Below the pieces are notes generated by a model. That model saw only the letters and a list, made by a program, of their open reading frames with translations, searched no databases and had not been told where the DNA came from. Positions 62,473-64,000 of a DNA stretch of 64,000 nucleotides are shown here, piece after piece. Position numbers and translations under genes: made by a program. Source of the stretch: Pseudomonas gregormendelii (GTDB lineage: Bacteria; Pseudomonadota; Gammaproteobacteria; Pseudomonadales; Pseudomonadaceae); NCBI RefSeq assembly GCF_017114825.1, contig NZ_JADEVO010000018.1, positions 1 through 64,000 on the forward strand. The letters are read 5' to 3'. Within the stretch, counting starts at the first letter, position 1. Each line of letters opens with the position of its first letter.

Positions 62473-63642
62473 TTACAAACCAGCAGCCATGGCTTTGTCG
62501 ATCAGCCAGTTCAGGTTGGGGCCACGGTCGCTGTTCACTTCAACCGGGCGACCGGCGAACTTGCTGTCCAGCGGCTCGTCCGGCTGGATCAGGACGCGGA
62601 TGTCGGAGGACAGGTCGGCGCTTTTCAGGCTGGTGCTGCTGACGATCTTGCCGGTGCGGGATTTGTCTTCGCCGGCGATCTGGAAGTTGACCTGGGTACC
62701 CGGGCGCACGTCGCTGAACTGGCGGTACGAGAACCGCGCTTCGACGTTGGCTTCGCTGTTGCGCGGTACCAGTTGGAAGATCACGTCACCCTTGCTGGCG
62801 TACTGACCGTCGGCAACCAGTTGCTGCGACACGGTGCAGTCGCACGGCGAGGTCAGGGTGCCGGTCATTTGCTTGCCGAACAGCTCTTCAACCTTGGCCG
62901 GCTGCAGCTGGTCTTCTTCCAGATGGCCCTTGAGCACATCGAGCATGCTGGTGCTGAAAGTCGCCAGTGGGGCGCCTTTGGCGGCGATGCCGTCGGCCTT
63001 GATCAGGCTCTGCACGGTGCCGTCGCGGGGCATGGTGATGTTCATGCCCGGCACGCTGACCAGACCCGCCTGGGCGTGGCTGACGAAGTACATGCCGTAC
63101 ACCGACTTGAAGATGAAACCGAACGCCGTGAGGCCGACGAGGAAAATCGCCAGGCTGAACGTCACCGCACGCAAACGCCCGAACGGGGTCATGCCGTGGC
63201 CGCCGTCCTTCATTTTGCGCGCCTTGGTGAAGTTGTCGCGCTGCAGGGTCGCCAGTACTTCACCCATGCTGACGATGTCGCCGGACAGGTGCGAAGTGAT
63301 CAGGTGACGCAGAGTCGAGATGTCCTGCGGTTCCAGGTTCTGGAACTGGCAACCGGCGCGACCGGTCTGGCGATCGAACGAGCGCACTTGCAGTTCCACG
63401 TCGATGGCCAGGCCGAGGTTGTCGATCACGAATTGCAGGCGAGCCTTGTGCACGTCGCCGATCTTCAGCGGCAGCTGGCCGGCGTTGAAGGCCAGGCCTC
63501 CGGCGGAAAGGTCGAGGACCCGGGCTTCAATCGGGGTCCGGTCGGGACCGAAGAAACGCAGCTTTGCCGGGATTTTCACGCGGGCGTGTTGGCGCTGGGC
63601 TTCTGATTCGTGCACTACGTTGGCGTTGACGGCGGTATTCAT
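62473..63642 (-). CDS. alg44: alginate co-polymerase Alg44 (PilZ)
   Basis: A 389-residue inner-membrane protein that binds c-di-GMP and activates Alg8. The PilZ domain at the N-terminus has R17, R21 (RQHAR) and D44-x-S46-xx-G49 (DLSAGG), the c-di-GMP contacts. One membrane segment lies at about 160-180 and a HlyD-like periplasmic region follows. It lies 36 bp after alg8 and 9 bp before the algK ATG. Confidence 0.96.
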   Translation of the reverse strand: MNTAVNANVVHESEAQRQHARVKIPAKLRFFGPDRTPIEARVLDLSAGGLAFNAGQLPLKIGDVHKARLQFVIDNLGLAIDVELQVRSFDRQTGRAGCQFQNLEPQDISTLRHLITSHLSGDIVSMGEVLATLQRDNFTKARKMKDGGHGMTPFGRLRAVTFSLAIFLVGLTAFGFIFKSVYGMYFVSHAQAGLVSVPGMNITMPRDGTVQSLIKADGIAAKGAPLATFSTSMLDVLKGHLEEDQLQPAKVEELFGKQMTGTLTSPCDCTVSQQLVADGQYASKGDVIFQLVPRNSEANVEARFSYRQFSDVRPGTQVNFQIAGEDKSRTGKIVSSTSLKSADLSSDIRVLIQPDEPLDSKFAGRPVEVNSDRGPNLNWLIDKAMAAGL

Positions 63643-63678
63643 ATAGGCGATTTCCTGGTTAATTCAATAAGGGGGCGG

Positions 63679-64000
63679 TCAGACCATCATCAGCAGCACG
63701 GCGACAAAAATGCTGCCGGCGGAGAAGGTCATGGTCCGAGACGACCAGGTGTTGAACCAACGTTGAAAGCTGGCGAGATCACGGGTCAGTTTGGTGTCCT
63801 GGCGGGTCCAGGATTGTTGGTCGAGGCGGAAGAACACGTAGATCTTCACCAGCGCGCCGACGATCTGGTTGTAATAGAGGATCGCCGGGTAGGCCGGGCC
63901 GATCTTGTGACCCGAGCACGACAGCAGCAGGGTCAGGATCAGGCGGGTGATGCCGATCCACAGCAGGTAGACCAGGATGAACGCGGTGCCGTACTTGAAG
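63679..64000 (-). CDS. alg8: alginate polymerase Alg8, C-terminal part
   Basis: About 107 codons of the C-terminus are visible (cut by the window edge). They read with membrane segments [20 protein letters not shown], then [20 protein letters not shown], and end in VAVLLMMV. This matches the last transmembrane part of the Alg8 glycosyltransferase. It precedes alg44 in the canonical order. algD would lie upstream, outside the window. Confidence 0.93.
   Translation of the reverse strand, partial: FKYGTAFILVYLLWIGITRLILTLLLSCSGHKIGPAYPAILYYNQIVGALVKIYVFFRLDQQSWTRQDTKLTRDLASFQRWFNTWSSRTMTFSAGSIFVAVLLMMV

Noticed and set aside
60982..63606. 874-codon plus-strand frame opposite algK and alg44
   Set aside because: Despite its length it is antisense to two conserved alginate genes and runs through a REP pair; the repetitive Gly/Leu/Val/Gln composition is typical of shadow frames.

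Overview
The window is about 64 kb of a Pseudomonas chromosome, most likely of the P. fluorescens group. Evidence for this is the GC-rich coding sequence, the many REP elements of the GTAGGAGC-GAGC-TTGCTCGCGA type, a complete Pseudomonas-order alginate cluster, the hmgR/hmgA-fahA-maiA locus, folM-folE-folX, and several families largely restricted to pseudomonads (DUF3509, short LOV protein). There is no rRNA, tRNA, CRISPR array or prophage that I can recognise. The only transposon-like sequence is the edge of an IS3-type element at the left end.

Left part (1-16.2 kb): an IS3-like end, then trxB; a leftward amine/amino-acid module (class III aminotransferase, polar amino acid ABC transporter, PuuB-like FAD oxidase); a DUF1244-hopJ pair; the tetrahydromonapterin operon folM-folE-folX; a possible light-response block (B12-motif-less MerR/LitR-type regulator, PilZ-like protein, short LOV photoreceptor); a MioC-like flavodoxin; and a rightward class II aldolase, MEST-like hydrolase and SDR.

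Middle part (16.2-30 kb): hmgR divergent from hmgA-fahA-maiA for homogentisate breakdown, with a clear candidate operator. Then come a SirB1-like protein, a leucine-dehydrogenase-like gene that lacks the usual catalytic lysine, an SOS-controlled yebG, a non-coding repeat-rich stretch, psiE, DUF3509, the serine uptake/deamination pair sdaC-sdaA with a divergent LysR regulator, and an HPF/RaiA-like ribosome factor.

Middle-right part (30-50 kb): a Fur-box-headed iron operon (DUF3649, PepSY reductase-like protein, DUF3325, FecI-type sigma, FecR-type anti-sigma) followed by a siderophore receptor with a signalling domain and a convergent AraC regulator. Next are an EamA transporter, a 2-hydroxyacid dehydrogenase, and a LysR regulator divergent from an AaeAB-like efflux system (outer membrane factor, FUSC pump, DUF1656, HlyD adaptor). 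The section ends with an MFS exporter plus NTF2-like protein facing another LysR gene across a perfect palindrome, an SDR and a small membrane protein.

Right part (50-64 kb): the alginate operon read leftward, in the canonical order alg8-alg44-algK-algE-algG-algX-algL-algI-algJ-algF-algA. alg8 is cut by the window edge and algD would lie beyond it. Together these proteins supply GDP-mannose precursor (AlgA), polymerise (Alg8/Alg44), modify (AlgG, AlgI/J/F/X), trim (AlgL) and export (AlgK/AlgE) alginate.

Most noteworthy points: the light-response block near folE, a REP pair that has rewritten the 5' end of algK, the Lys-to-Val change in the leucine dehydrogenase motif, two near-identical inverted 53-bp palindromic elements 27 kb apart, and an uncharacterised amine-catabolism operon.
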